64,000 nucleotides of DNA from Mesorhizobium neociceri (GTDB taxonomy: Bacteria; Pseudomonadota; Alphaproteobacteria; Rhizobiales; Rhizobiaceae), in NCBI RefSeq assembly GCF_013520985.1, contig NZ_JACDTY010000001.1, forward strand, positions 310,001 through 374,000, read 5' to 3'. This document shows positions 16,112 to 24,888 of this stretch, in pieces. Below the pieces are notes generated by a model. That model was not told the DNA's origin. It worked only from the letters and a program-made list of their open reading frames with translations, and did not search any database. The stretch's first letter is position 1. Every line of letters begins with the position of its first letter. The translations under genes were made by a program, and so were the position numbers.

Positions 16112-17236
16112 ATGATCAAGTCACTTGTTGGTGGCATCGTTGCCGCCACTGCATTCGTCATGTTGAGTTCGTCGGCGATGGCCGGCCCTGAAGTCGTCAA
16201 GGGACCAGCGGCCGAGCCCGACTGCTTCGCGCCATGGGCTGCCGATACACAGTTCTTCAAATTCCCAAAGAAGGATGGCCCATACCGCATCGCGCTCGCC
16301 AACGGCTATATCGCCAACACCTGGCGCATCCAGATGATCCAGACGGCCAAGGCCTATGCCGCGCAGAAGGACGTCGCGGCAAAATTGAAGGAATTCAAGG
16401 TCGTATCGACCGGCGAGGATGTGCCGGCGCAGATCTCGGCGATCAACAACTTCATCGATTCCGGTTTTGACGCCATCGTGGTCAATGCGCAGAATCCGAC
16501 CGCCTTCGGGCCGGTCATCAAGCGCGCCAAGGAAGCCGGCGTCGTGCTGGTCGCCTTCGACAACATCCTCGACACCAAGGACGCCATCAACGTCAACGTG
16601 GACCAGAAGGGTCTTGGCGAGCTGTGGGGCAAATGGCTGATCGACCATATTCCGGATGGCGGCAAGATACTTGAAGTGCGCGGCGTTGCCGGCACGTCGG
16701 TCGATACCGACCGCCACAACGGCATCCATGAGGCCTTCGACGCCTCGGGCAAGAAATGGGACGTCACCGAAGTCGCCGGCAAGTGGGATGATCCGACGGC
16801 GCAGAAGGTCACGGCTGACGCGATCGCCACCAATGGTCCGTTCGTCGGCATCACCGGCCAAGGCGGCGACACCGGCATCGTTCAGGCGATGATCGACGCC
16901 AAGCATGCGTTCGTGCCGTTTGGCGGCGAAACCGAGAACGGCTTCCGCAAGTTCTGCGCAGCGCATGCGGCAGACGGCCTAAAATGCTCCTCGGCCGGCA
17001 CCGGCCCTGCCCAGGTCGCGGTCGCCATCAAGACGGCGATCGCCGCACTTGAGGGTCAGGTCGTACCGCAATCGGTCAAACTGCCGCTCGCCATCGTCGA
17101 GGATCCGAACTTCAAGGAAGGCCAGGACTACTTCCCTGACCAGTCCGACAATTTCTTCGTCGGCAATTCCTTCCCGACCTGCGGCATCAATTTCACCGCG
17201 CAGGAAATCATGGGCCAGACCAAGGCGGACCAATAG
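16112..17236 (+). CDS. Sugar ABC importer, periplasmic binding protein
   Basis: 374 residues. The signal peptide SLVGGIVAATAFVMLSSSAMA is cleaved before GPEVV. A type I periplasmic binding domain follows (YRIALANGYIANTWRIQMI, FDAIVVNAQNP, GVVLVAFDN, GITGQGGDTGIVQAM). It is longer than RbsB by an N-terminal insert (CFAPWAADTQFFKFPKKD) with cysteines that may form a disulphide with CGINF near the C-terminus. GGGAGG lies nine bases before the ATG. It heads an operon with a double-domain ATPase, two permeases and gluconokinase; the substrate is probably a sugar or sugar acid that yields gluconate. Confidence 0.88.
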   Translation: MIKSLVGGIVAATAFVMLSSSAMAGPEVVKGPAAEPDCFAPWAADTQFFKFPKKDGPYRIALANGYIANTWRIQMIQTAKAYAAQKDVAAKLKEFKVVSTGEDVPAQISAINNFIDSGFDAIVVNAQNPTAFGPVIKRAKEAGVVLVAFDNILDTKDAINVNVDQKGLGELWGKWLIDHIPDGGKILEVRGVAGTSVDTDRHNGIHEAFDASGKKWDVTEVAGKWDDPTAQKVTADAIATNGPFVGITGQGGDTGIVQAMIDAKHAFVPFGGETENGFRKFCAAHAADGLKCSSAGTGPAQVAVAIKTAIAALEGQVVPQSVKLPLAIVEDPNFKEGQDYFPDQSDNFFVGNSFPTCGINFTAQEIMGQTKADQ

Positions 17237-17244
17237 GCTGCACA

Positions 17245-17276
17245 TTCGGCGCCGCGGGATGCTCCGCGGCGCCGAA
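17245..17276 (+). other. Strong intercistronic hairpin after the binding-protein gene
   Basis: TTCGGCGCCGCGG (17245-17257) pairs perfectly with CCGCGGCGCCGAA (17264-17276), a 13-bp stem with a 6-base loop and no T-run. It starts 9 bases after the stop codon, so it is suited to protecting the upstream mRNA or attenuating read-through into the ATPase gene. Confidence 0.75.
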
Positions 17277-17314
17277 CCACTTGCCATCTCAATCCTAACT
17301 GCCCCGGAGGGCTG

Positions 17315-18862
17315 ATGGACGGTGCGGCTCCACTCTTTCGCATGGAAGGCATTTCTAAGCGCTATGGCGGCGTGCGTGCGCTGGAGAAGGCCGAACTTTC
17401 GGTCACATCAGGCAGCATCCACGGCATCCTCGGCGAAAATGGCGCCGGCAAATCGACGCTGATCAAGGTCATGGCCGGCGTGGTGGCGCCCGACGAGGGG
17501 TCGATGACGCTGGACGGGCGCGAGGTCAGCTTTGCCTCGCCGGCCGCGGCCAACCAGGCCGGCATCGTCTGCATCTTCCAGGAACTGTCGCTGGTCCCCG
17601 AACTCAGCGTCGCCGACAACATCGTCATTTCCGATCCCCCGACCCGGTTCGGCATGATCGACCGCAAGGCGCAGCGCCGCATCGCAGAAGAGGCGCTGGC
17701 ACGCGCGGGTGCGGCCGACATCCATCCGCTGGCGCTGGTCAAGGATCTTCCCCTTTCAAGACGGCAGATGGTCGAGATCGCCAAGGCATTGGCCAGGAAG
17801 CCGCGCATCCTGATCCTCGACGAGGCGACTTCGGCGCTGGCTGCCGCCGATGTCGCCAAGATATTCGCCGTCCTGAAGCGGCTGCGTGGGGAAGGGCTGG
17901 CGTTGCTCTACATCTCGCACCGGATGAACGAGATCGCGGAACTCGCCGACCAGTGCACGGTGTTTCGCAACGGCCGCAATGTCGCCAGCTATGCCGCCGG
18001 TTCCAAGAGCGACAATGAGGTCATCGAGCTGATGATCGGGCGAGAATACAGCCATATTTTTCCGCCCAAGCCGGTGCGGCTGCCGGCTACCGCTGCCCCA
18101 GTGCTCGAAGCGCGCACCCTGTCGTGGACAGACCGGCTGGACAATGTCTCGCTGACCGTCGCGGCCGGCGAGGTGGTGGGCCTCGGCGGCCTCGACGGCC
18201 AGGGTCAGCGCGAGTTGCTGCTTGCCTTCTTCGGCGTGCTGCGCGGTCTCTCCGGAGAAATCCTGATCGATGGCAGGCCGGTGGCGATCGCCAGCCCGGC
18301 GGCGGCGCGCGACGACCGGATCGGCATGGCGCTGATCCCCGAGGATCGCAAGACGGAAGGGCTGATGCTGCCAATGACCGTGCGCGAAAACCTCTCCTTC
18401 GCGGCGCTCGACCGGCTGTCCAAAGGCGGCATCATCGACCGCGCCGCCGAGCAGCGGCTGATCGACGACATGGTCGGGCTGCTGGCGATCAAGACGGCGG
18501 GCCTCGACATTCCGGTCGGCGCGCTGTCGGGCGGCAACCAGCAGAAGGTGGTCATCGCCAAATGGCTGATGCGCCAGCCGCGCATCATCCTGCTCAACGA
18601 CCCGACGCGCGGTATCGATGTCGGCACCAAGCAGGAGCTGTATCAACTGATGCGCAAGCTTGCGGACGCGGGTGCCGCGATCCTGTTCTACTCGACCGAC
18701 TATGACGAGCTGATCGGCTGCTGCGACCGGGTGCTGGTGCTCTATGACGGCGCGGTCAAGCGAGAGCTGGTCGGCGCCGAGCTCACCGAACGGGCTCTGA
18801 TCGCCAGCGCGCTCAACATCCATGGCGGCGACGCCACCCCAAGGCACGGAGCGGACGCGTGA
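17315..18862 (+). CDS. Sugar ABC importer, double-domain ATP-binding protein (RbsA type)
   Basis: 515 residues with two nucleotide-binding domains. The first has Walker A GENGAGKST (residues 40-48), the variant signature LSRRQ and Walker B ILILDEATSAL. The second has the degenerate Walker A usual in this family (GLGGLDGQGQREL), signature LSGGNQQ, and ILLNDPTRGID in place of the common LLDEPTRG, so its Walker B acidic pair is Asn-Asp. The second site may therefore be weakly hydrolytic. The gene starts 78 bases after the binding-protein gene and overlaps the next gene by four bases (GTGA). Confidence 0.9.
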   Translation: MDGAAPLFRMEGISKRYGGVRALEKAELSVTSGSIHGILGENGAGKSTLIKVMAGVVAPDEGSMTLDGREVSFASPAAANQAGIVCIFQELSLVPELSVADNIVISDPPTRFGMIDRKAQRRIAEEALARAGAADIHPLALVKDLPLSRRQMVEIAKALARKPRILILDEATSALAAADVAKIFAVLKRLRGEGLALLYISHRMNEIAELADQCTVFRNGRNVASYAAGSKSDNEVIELMIGREYSHIFPPKPVRLPATAAPVLEARTLSWTDRLDNVSLTVAAGEVVGLGGLDGQGQRELLLAFFGVLRGLSGEILIDGRPVAIASPAAARDDRIGMALIPEDRKTEGLMLPMTVRENLSFAALDRLSKGGIIDRAAEQRLIDDMVGLLAIKTAGLDIPVGALSGGNQQKVVIAKWLMRQPRIILLNDPTRGIDVGTKQELYQLMRKLADAGAAILFYSTDYDELIGCCDRVLVLYDGAVKRELVGAELTERALIASALNIHGGDATPRHGADA

Positions 18863-19839
18863 AGGATTGGCGCTACTGGCTTGCCGAACAACGCGGAACG
18901 CTGCTGGCGTTCGCCATCTTCATCGTCATGTTCGCGATCTACACCGCGAACCATCCGGCGGGATTTACCGCCAATGTCGTGCAGACGGCCTCCAACAAGG
19001 GCGTGCTGCTCGCCTTCGTCGCCATGGCGCAGACGCTGGTGGTGATCACCGCCGGCATCGACCTTTCCGTCGGCATGATCTTCACGCTGACCAATTGCCT
19101 CGCCTCCTGGCTGGTCATCGGCACCGGCCTCGAGACCGCCTTCGGCGTCATCGCCGTGCTCGGCACCGGGCTCTTGTGCGGGGCGATCAATGGCGCCATC
19201 GTCATTTACGGCCGACTGCAGCCGATCGTTGCCACCATCGCCACGGGTGCCGTCTATTTCGGCATTGCACTGCTGCTCAGGCCGTTCCCGGGCGGCTCGG
19301 TCAATGAGGATCTGGCCGATGCGCTCACCGGGCGCCTCTTCGGCGTCGTCCCGGCGAGCCTGGTCGCGCTGTTCGCCGTGGTGCTGATCGTCTGGGTGCC
19401 GTTCAGCCGTTCGGTGCTTGGCCGTGCCGCTTACGCCGCGGGCTCATCCGAGACGGCGGCCTACATGTCAGGTGTGCCGATCCGACGCGGAAAGTTCGCC
19501 GCCTACGCGCTTGCCGGGCTGCTGGCGGCGATCGGCGGACTGTTCCTGACCTTCTTCACCTATACGGGCGATGCGGCCTATGCCAGCGGCAACGCCTACA
19601 CGCTGTTCTCGATCGCTGCCGTCGTGCTGGGCGGCGTTTCGCTGTTCGGCGGCAAGGGCAGCGCCATCGGCGCCATCTTCGGCGCGCTCGCCTTCCGCAC
19701 CATCGGCGACCTGCTCTTCGTCTTCGATTTCGATCCACTCTGGCAGCCGCTGTTCCAGGGCGTTATTCTTTTGATTGCCGTCAGCCTCGGCGCCTTCGCC
19801 CTGTTTCGGGTCCGCAACCGGCTGGAGTGGTTCCTGTGA
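18859..19839 (+). CDS. Sugar ABC importer, permease 1 (RbsC type)
   Basis: 326 residues, mostly hydrophobic, with roughly eight to ten membrane segments. The BPD_transp_2 hallmark TAGIDLSVGMIF and the loop SVLGRAAYAAGSSETAAYMSGVPIRR are clear. The GTG start at 18859 overlaps the preceding stop codon (GTGA), which sets the reading start by translational coupling. It is followed, again with a GTGA overlap, by a second permease gene; the pair probably forms a heterodimeric channel. Confidence 0.9.
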   Translation: MKDWRYWLAEQRGTLLAFAIFIVMFAIYTANHPAGFTANVVQTASNKGVLLAFVAMAQTLVVITAGIDLSVGMIFTLTNCLASWLVIGTGLETAFGVIAVLGTGLLCGAINGAIVIYGRLQPIVATIATGAVYFGIALLLRPFPGGSVNEDLADALTGRLFGVVPASLVALFAVVLIVWVPFSRSVLGRAAYAAGSSETAAYMSGVPIRRGKFAAYALAGLLAAIGGLFLTFFTYTGDAAYASGNAYTLFSIAAVVLGGVSLFGGKGSAIGAIFGALAFRTIGDLLFVFDFDPLWQPLFQGVILLIAVSLGAFALFRVRNRLEWFL

Positions 19840-20822
19840 GCGAGACGACGATGAACGGCATCGCCAACCGTATGCCCAAATTCATCCGCCGCGCCGATCC
19901 GGCGGTGCTCACCGCCTTTGCCTGCATTGTGCTCTTGCTGTTCCTCGGCAGCCTCTATTCGCGCAGCTTCCTGTCGCCGGAATATCTGCTGCAGCAGCTC
20001 AAGGTGGCGTCGTTTCTTGGTGTCATCGCCACCGGCATGATGCTGGTCATCCTGCTCGGCCAGATCGATCTGTCGGTGCCGTGGTCGGTGGCGGTCGGCG
20101 CCATGATGGCGGCCGCGGCCGCGGCCTATGGCCCGATCGGTGTGGCGCTGGCCATTCCGTTCGGCATCTTTTGCGGGGTGCTGATCGGCATCGTCAACGG
20201 CATCGGTGTCGCCTATCTGCGCATCCCCTCCATGATCATCACACTCGCCACCAACGCCGTCGCGCAAGGGCTCATGGTCGTCTATACAGGTGGCTTCTCG
20301 CCACAGGATTCGGCCACCGGCGCCATGCGTTATCTCGCGACAGGTTTTACCATTCCGGGCGTGCCCAACGCCGTCATCATCTGGGCGCTGATCGGTGCTG
20401 CGATGGTGCTCGTGCTGACCCGCACCAGCTTCGGCCGCAGCGTCTACGGCATCGGCAACCGCGAGCGTGCCGCCTATCTCTCCGGCATCGACACAAGGCG
20501 CGTGGTGATGATCGCCTTCGCCATATCGGGCGGCCTCTCGGCCTTTGGCGGGGTGCTTCTGGCCGGCTATGCTTCCAAGGCGGCGCAGTCGATGGGTGAC
20601 GCCTATCTGCTGCCGTCGATCGCCGCCGTGGTGCTTGGCGGCACCTCGATCCTCGGTGGACGCGGCTCCTATCTCGGCACCGTTGCCGGCGTCATCCTGA
20701 TCACGCTGCTGCAGTCCATCCTGTCGGTCATGCAGATGCCTGAGGCCGGCCGGCAGATCGTCTATGGTCTGGTCATCGTCGCCATGCTCCTGCTCTACGG
20801 CCGCGCGCCGGCAAGCCGCTGA
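19836..20822 (+). CDS. Sugar ABC importer, permease 2 (RbsC type)
   Basis: 328 residues, homologous to the preceding permease (LLGQIDLSVPWSVAVGAMMA; GRSVYGIGNRERAAYLSGID; AAVVLGGTSILGGRGSYLGT). The GTG at 19836-19838 overlaps the upstream stop and has GGAG eight bases before it. An ATG five codons downstream (19851) is possible. Two separate permeases with one fused ATPase is a common arrangement in the CUT2 carbohydrate-importer group. Confidence 0.88.
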   Translation: MSETTMNGIANRMPKFIRRADPAVLTAFACIVLLLFLGSLYSRSFLSPEYLLQQLKVASFLGVIATGMMLVILLGQIDLSVPWSVAVGAMMAAAAAAYGPIGVALAIPFGIFCGVLIGIVNGIGVAYLRIPSMIITLATNAVAQGLMVVYTGGFSPQDSATGAMRYLATGFTIPGVPNAVIIWALIGAAMVLVLTRTSFGRSVYGIGNRERAAYLSGIDTRRVVMIAFAISGGLSAFGGVLLAGYASKAAQSMGDAYLLPSIAAVVLGGTSILGGRGSYLGTVAGVILITLLQSILSVMQMPEAGRQIVYGLVIVAMLLLYGRAPASR

Positions 20823-20824
20823 CC

Positions 20825-21379
20825 GTGGACGAAAAGACGGCACAGGCGCCAACGGGCGCTCCCGGCTCGGTGCCTCGGGCCATCGTGGTGATGGGCGTCG
20901 CCGGCTGCGGCAAGTCGGCCGTCGGCAAGGCGTTGGCGGCAGCGGAAGCGGCCGTCTTTGTCGAAGGCGACAGGTTGCACCCACCCGAAAACGTCGCGCG
21001 CATGGCAAGCGGCGAGCCGCTCACCGATCAGCTTCGTGAAGGCTGGCTCGACGCCATTGGCCAACGGATCGCGGACCTGGCCGGCAGCGGCCAGGGCGTG
21101 GTGGCCGCCTGCTCGGCACTGAAGCGCAGCTATCGCGATCGTCTGCGTGGTTTTCGCCGGGATATCGTTTTCGTCTATCTGGAGATCGATCCCGCAATCG
21201 CCAAGCGGCGCGTCGCCAGCCGCAAGGGGCATTTCATGCCGGCCAGCCTGGTCGAAAGCCAGTTCGCCATCCTTGAGCCGCCTGGCGCCGACGAGCAGGC
21301 GCTGACGGTCGACGCCACACGTCCAGTGGCCGACATCGTCACCGCCGTTGCCAGCCTGCCGGCCGGTGCAAAATCATGA
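20825..21379 (+). CDS. gntK: Gluconokinase
   Basis: 184 residues. The P-loop GVAGCGKS (residues 24-31) sits in IVVMGVAGCGKSAVG, followed by FVEGDRLHPPENVARMASGEPLTD and ACSALKRSYRDRLR, which are diagnostic of GntK-type gluconate kinases (ATP + gluconate to 6-phosphogluconate). It is cytoplasmic and feeds the Entner-Doudoroff or pentose-phosphate route. The GTG start lies two bases after the permease stop, so it is the last gene of the importer operon; this is the best clue that the imported compound becomes gluconate. An N-terminal extension of about 17 residues precedes the conserved fold. Confidence 0.92.
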   Translation: MDEKTAQAPTGAPGSVPRAIVVMGVAGCGKSAVGKALAAAEAAVFVEGDRLHPPENVARMASGEPLTDQLREGWLDAIGQRIADLAGSGQGVVAACSALKRSYRDRLRGFRRDIVFVYLEIDPAIAKRRVASRKGHFMPASLVESQFAILEPPGADEQALTVDATRPVADIVTAVASLPAGAKS

Positions 21380-22522
21380 ACCACCGTCATCGGGCAAGGC
21401 GCTTTCCGGCCGTTCGGTGAACCGGTCATGGCCGGACCAGACCATCATTTGCTCGGGATAGAGTTTCAGCGCCTCCAGCACGCGGTCGCGCTTGAGCAAT
21501 ATGTACTCGGCCTGCAACACCGTGTTCTTGCCGCCGCCAGTCCTCGTCGTGGGCTCGCCGGCTCCCGCCGGGGCCGGCACCAGTTCGGGACTTAGGATGG
21601 CGCGGTATTGGCGGAACGGATCGGTCTCGAAGGTCGACATGGAAAACAGCGCCGCCTTGCCTCTGGCGGCGAAATTCGCCGGCGCCGAGGCGAGGTGGGT
21701 CCAGCCGCTCTCGCCAATGCCGACTTCGGTGAATGTCGAACCAGCGTGGATGGAATTGGTGATCAGCACGACGCCGTTGCCACCAAGGACCTTCTGGATA
21801 CGGCCGGTGACCTGGTAGGCGTCGCTGCGTTCGAACACGATCCGGCTTTTCAAGAAACGGTTCTCGACCTGGACCGTCGGCGGGTTCAGGACGCGCAGGC
21901 CGAATGTCGAATCGGATATGCCGTGAGCGCTGACGCTGAGCTGGTTCGCCTCGATGCCGGCCTCATAGAGCGCGCGTTTGCCAATGATGGCCTGGGCCGT
22001 GAACTGATCGCACCAGATGATGGCGCCGTGGCCGCGCTTCAGCGCCGCCTGCAGGCCTTCCAGTCCCTCCAGCCGGATATCGGGCGACCAGCGGCGGCCG
22101 ACGAGATGCACGGCAAGCAGCAGACGCCGGCGATGGTTGGAATAGAGCAGAGCCCTGAACAGCTTTTGCGCATCGATGCCATTGCCCAGCACGGCGCGCG
22201 TCGCGGCGGCATAGCGCACGAAATCCTTGCGGGTGTGGCGCTTGAGGCGCAGCCCCGATACGCGATGGCAGATCGCGGCCCACCAACTGACCGGCAGCAC
22301 CGCCGCGACGCCGAGATAGAAGGCGGCCAGCAGCAGCTCGCGAAAATCCCTGTTGTTGAAGGTACGCAACTTGCCGGCGCGAACCAGCTTGCGGCTGAAG
22401 AAGCGTACATGCTCGGCGCGTTCGGGCACCAGCACATCGGCGATGATTTCCGTATGGTAAATGACGGCGGACGACGGTGTCCGGTCGGCTTTCCGGGATT
22501 TTCCCAACCACGGCAGCCTCAT
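21374..22522 (-). CDS. Lysophospholipid acyltransferase (LpxL/HtrB)-like protein
   Basis: 382 residues. The central GHGAIIWCDQFTAQAIIGKRAL resembles the acyl-acceptor loop of LPLAT enzymes but has Asp-Gln where LpxL has His-x4-Asp/Glu. The C-terminal PEQMMVWSGHDRFTERPE resembles the conserved end of LpxL-type proteins (PEQ-W-HxRF). It is therefore probably an envelope acyltransferase or an inactive relative. The ATG at 22520-22522 begins MRLPWLGKSRK; an upstream frame to 22666 would overlap the divergent ligase gene. Its stop overlaps the last bases of the convergent gntK. Confidence 0.6.
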   Translation of the reverse strand: MRLPWLGKSRKADRTPSSAVIYHTEIIADVLVPERAEHVRFFSRKLVRAGKLRTFNNRDFRELLLAAFYLGVAAVLPVSWWAAICHRVSGLRLKRHTRKDFVRYAAATRAVLGNGIDAQKLFRALLYSNHRRRLLLAVHLVGRRWSPDIRLEGLEGLQAALKRGHGAIIWCDQFTAQAIIGKRALYEAGIEANQLSVSAHGISDSTFGLRVLNPPTVQVENRFLKSRIVFERSDAYQVTGRIQKVLGGNGVVLITNSIHAGSTFTEVGIGESGWTHLASAPANFAARGKAALFSMSTFETDPFRQYRAILSPELVPAPAGAGEPTTRTGGGKNTVLQAEYILLKRDRVLEALKLYPEQMMVWSGHDRFTERPESALPDDGGS

Positions 22523-22608
22523 CCGATCGGTGTCCACCTGTTCTTGCGCACGTCCGAAAATCGCTTTACTGCGTCTGCCACGGGCGCGCAATCGGCGTCG
22601 GCAAGGCC

Positions 22609-24162
22609 ATGGTGATCGGCATTCAAGGTTCAAGCTTGAAACAGGCGCTATCCCAAGCGCTTCCACAGCTGGCGCCCTGGCAGCCGGCTGCGGTGGCGCT
22701 GATGGCGCCGGACCGGCCCCCGCTCAGCTTTGCCGGCCTCGCCAACCTTGTCGACCAACTCTGCGGCGATCTCGCCAGGCGTGGCGTTCGCCGCGGCATG
22801 GCCGTCGGCATCGTCCTGCCCAACGGCCCGGAAATGGCGAGCTGTTTCCTGGCGGTCTCGGCACTGGCGACGGCGGCGCCGCTCAATCCGGCTTACGGCG
22901 AAGACGAATTCCGCTTTTATCTCGGCGATCTCGACGTGAAGCTTCTGCTGTGCGGACAAGGCATGGGCGATGCCGCGCGCAACGCCGCAAAGGGGCTCGG
23001 CATTGCGGTGCTCGACGTCGTCGCAACCGAGGGCGCCAAGGCCGGCGAATTTGTCCTGTCGGGCGACGCCGAACCGGCGGCTCGTGGCGACGCGCAGCTC
23101 AACGGACCCGACGATTTCGTGCTGGTCCTGCACACATCGGGAACCACGGCGCGGCCGAAGATCGTCGGCTTGCGGCAACGCAATCTGCAGGCATCGATGG
23201 CCAACATCGCCCGCACGCTGGCGCTGTCGAGAGACGACATCTGTCTCAATGTGATGCCGCTGTTCCACATTCACGGGCTAATGGCGGCGCTCAGCGCACA
23301 GCTGGCAGTCGGCGGCACTGTTGTCTGCACGCCAGGCTTCAACCCGCTCAAATTCTACGGCTGGCTCGCCGACTTCCGGCCGAGTTGGTACAGCGCCGTG
23401 CCGACCATGCATCAGGCGATCCTGGCGCGCGCGGCGCGCAATGGCGACACCATTGCGACGGCACAGCTGCGCTTTATCCGCTCGTCATCGGCAGCGCTTC
23501 CCGATACCGTGTTCCGCGATCTCGAGCGCGTCTTCGGCTGTCCGGTGGTCGAGGCCTATGGCATGACCGAGGCGGCGCACCAGATGACGTCGAACGGCCT
23601 GCCGCCTGCGCGCCGCAAGCCGGGCGTGGTCGGTCTGCCTGCCGGCCCCGAGGTGACGATCCTCGACGACAAGGGCACGATCCTGGCTACCGGCGAAAAG
23701 GGCGAGATCGCGGTGCGTGGCGCCAACGTCCATGACGGCTATCTCAACAATCCGGCAGCCAACGCCACGGCCTTTACCGACGGCTGGTTCCGCACCGGCG
23801 ACCAAGGGCTGATCGACGAGGATGGCGACCTGAAGATCACCGGGCGGCTGAAGGAGATCATCAACCGCGGTGGCGAGAAGATCTCGCCACTCGAGGTCGA
23901 CAATGTGCTGCTCGACCATCCGCTGGTGGCGCAGGCGGTGACCTTCGCTGTGCCGCACGCAATGCTCGGCGAGGAGGTGGGGGCTGCCATCGTGCTGGCC
24001 GAGGGCGCCACCGCCGATGCCGAACAGATCCGCGATTTCGCGCGCAGCCGCATCGTCGAATTCAAGGTGCCACGCCACATCCTGTTTCTGCAGGAGATAC
24101 CCAAGGGCCCGACCGGCAAGATCCAGCGCGTCGGCCTTGCCGGCAGGCTGGGCCTGGTCTGA
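22609..24162 (+). CDS. AMP-forming acyl-CoA synthetase, oxalyl-CoA-synthetase-like
   Basis: 517 residues of the ANL superfamily. The P-loop is LHTSGTTARPK, the A5 region VEAYGMTEAAHQM, A7/A8 GWFRTGDQG and GRLKEIINRGGEKISP, and the catalytic lysine lies in PKGPTGKIQR. The stretches MPLFHIHGLMAAL, SAVPTMHQAIL, LRFIRSSSAALP and MTEAAHQMTSN resemble the plant AAE3 / yeast Pcs60 oxalate-CoA ligases. That suggests activation of oxalate or another short dicarboxylate to its CoA thioester, though no oxalyl-CoA decarboxylase is in the window. The ATG at 22609 is preceded by AAGG; the upstream open frame to 22477 overlaps the divergent gene. Confidence 0.8.
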   Translation: MVIGIQGSSLKQALSQALPQLAPWQPAAVALMAPDRPPLSFAGLANLVDQLCGDLARRGVRRGMAVGIVLPNGPEMASCFLAVSALATAAPLNPAYGEDEFRFYLGDLDVKLLLCGQGMGDAARNAAKGLGIAVLDVVATEGAKAGEFVLSGDAEPAARGDAQLNGPDDFVLVLHTSGTTARPKIVGLRQRNLQASMANIARTLALSRDDICLNVMPLFHIHGLMAALSAQLAVGGTVVCTPGFNPLKFYGWLADFRPSWYSAVPTMHQAILARAARNGDTIATAQLRFIRSSSAALPDTVFRDLERVFGCPVVEAYGMTEAAHQMTSNGLPPARRKPGVVGLPAGPEVTILDDKGTILATGEKGEIAVRGANVHDGYLNNPAANATAFTDGWFRTGDQGLIDEDGDLKITGRLKEIINRGGEKISPLEVDNVLLDHPLVAQAVTFAVPHAMLGEEVGAAIVLAEGATADAEQIRDFARSRIVEFKVPRHILFLQEIPKGPTGKIQRVGLAGRLGLV

Positions 24163-24179
24163 GAGGCTGACCGCAGGAT

Positions 24180-24629
24180 TTAGATCTGCGACGTCAGTTC
24201 GACCGGAAAATCATCATTGTCGGCATCGCGCATGGCGGCGAGGCTTCTGTTATCCAGCACCTCGGCGATGGCCTGGCGCACCTCCAGCATCATGTGCCGG
24301 ACCTGGCAGGTCGCCTCGTCACAATCCTCGCAGCGCTGGTATTGCGTACGGCTGGCACAAGGGATCGGCGCCAGCGGCCCGTCAAGGACGCGCACAACAT
24401 GGCCGATCTTGATCTCGGAAGCGGGCCGGGCGAGGCGATAGCCGCCTTCCTTGCCCTTGCGGCTCTGGACGAAACCGGCATTGCGCAACTCGCCCAGAAT
24501 GGCATCCAGGAATTTCTTCGGGATATTGTTGGCGACAGCGATGTCGTTGACGAATGCAAGCTGGCCGACCGGCAGGCCGGAGAGATGCACGAGGGCCTTG
24601 AGGCCGTATTTGCCTTTTTTGGTAAGCAT
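24180..24629 (-). CDS. Rrf2-family transcriptional regulator
   Basis: 149 residues. The N-terminal winged helix starts MLTKKGKYGLKALVHL and includes the recognition helix segment NNIPKKFLDAILGELRNAG and the wing SRKGKEGGYRLAR. Cys91, Cys100, Cys103 and Cys108 form a cluster able to hold an Fe-S centre, as in IscR/NsrR-type members; CymR-type members instead control sulfur metabolism. It lies downstream of the sulfate importer operon, separated from it by a terminator, so it is a plausible sulfur or redox regulator of that operon. Binding to the palindromes upstream of the operon is inferred only. Confidence 0.85.
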   Translation of the reverse strand: MLTKKGKYGLKALVHLSGLPVGQLAFVNDIAVANNIPKKFLDAILGELRNAGFVQSRKGKEGGYRLARPASEIKIGHVVRVLDGPLAPIPCASRTQYQRCEDCDEATCQVRHMMLEVRQAIAEVLDNRSLAAMRDADNDDFPVELTSQI

Positions 24630-24653
24630 GCCCGATTCAGTTCATGAAAACCC

Positions 24654-24676
24654 CAACCGCCCGCATCTGGCGGTTG
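24654..24676 (-). other. Hairpin in the leader of the Rrf2 gene
   Basis: CAACCGCC (24654-24661) pairs perfectly with GGCGGTTG (24669-24676) around a 7-base loop, 25 bases before the Rrf2 start codon. On the minus strand it is followed by GGGGTTTTC. It could be a leader attenuator, a repressor site or a Rho-independent stop for upstream transcripts. Confidence 0.4.
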
Positions 24677-24825
24677 TTTGTGTGCAAATCATGACGTTTC
24701 GTCTGCTCAACCCGGTTTCGCGCAAAACAAGCCGTCCGAGGGCACGTTAGGCACAAACGCGTTGATTCTTTGTAACGTTTTTCACCTATGGCGCAGGTTT
24801 ATGCGGGAAAGCCGTATATCGGCGG

Positions 24826-24857
24826 CAAAACGAAAAAGCCGGCAAAGAGCCGGCTTT
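24826..24857 (-). terminator. Rho-independent terminator of the sulfate importer operon
   Basis: AAAGCCGGC (24835-24843) pairs with GCCGGCTTT (24849-24857) around a 5-base loop. On the minus strand the stem is followed by TTTTTCGTTTT. It begins 32 bases after the stop codon of the last binding-protein gene, an almost textbook intrinsic terminator. Confidence 0.85.
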
Positions 24858-24888
24858 CTTGTTCAGTTTTCAGCTTGGATGCTGCTGC

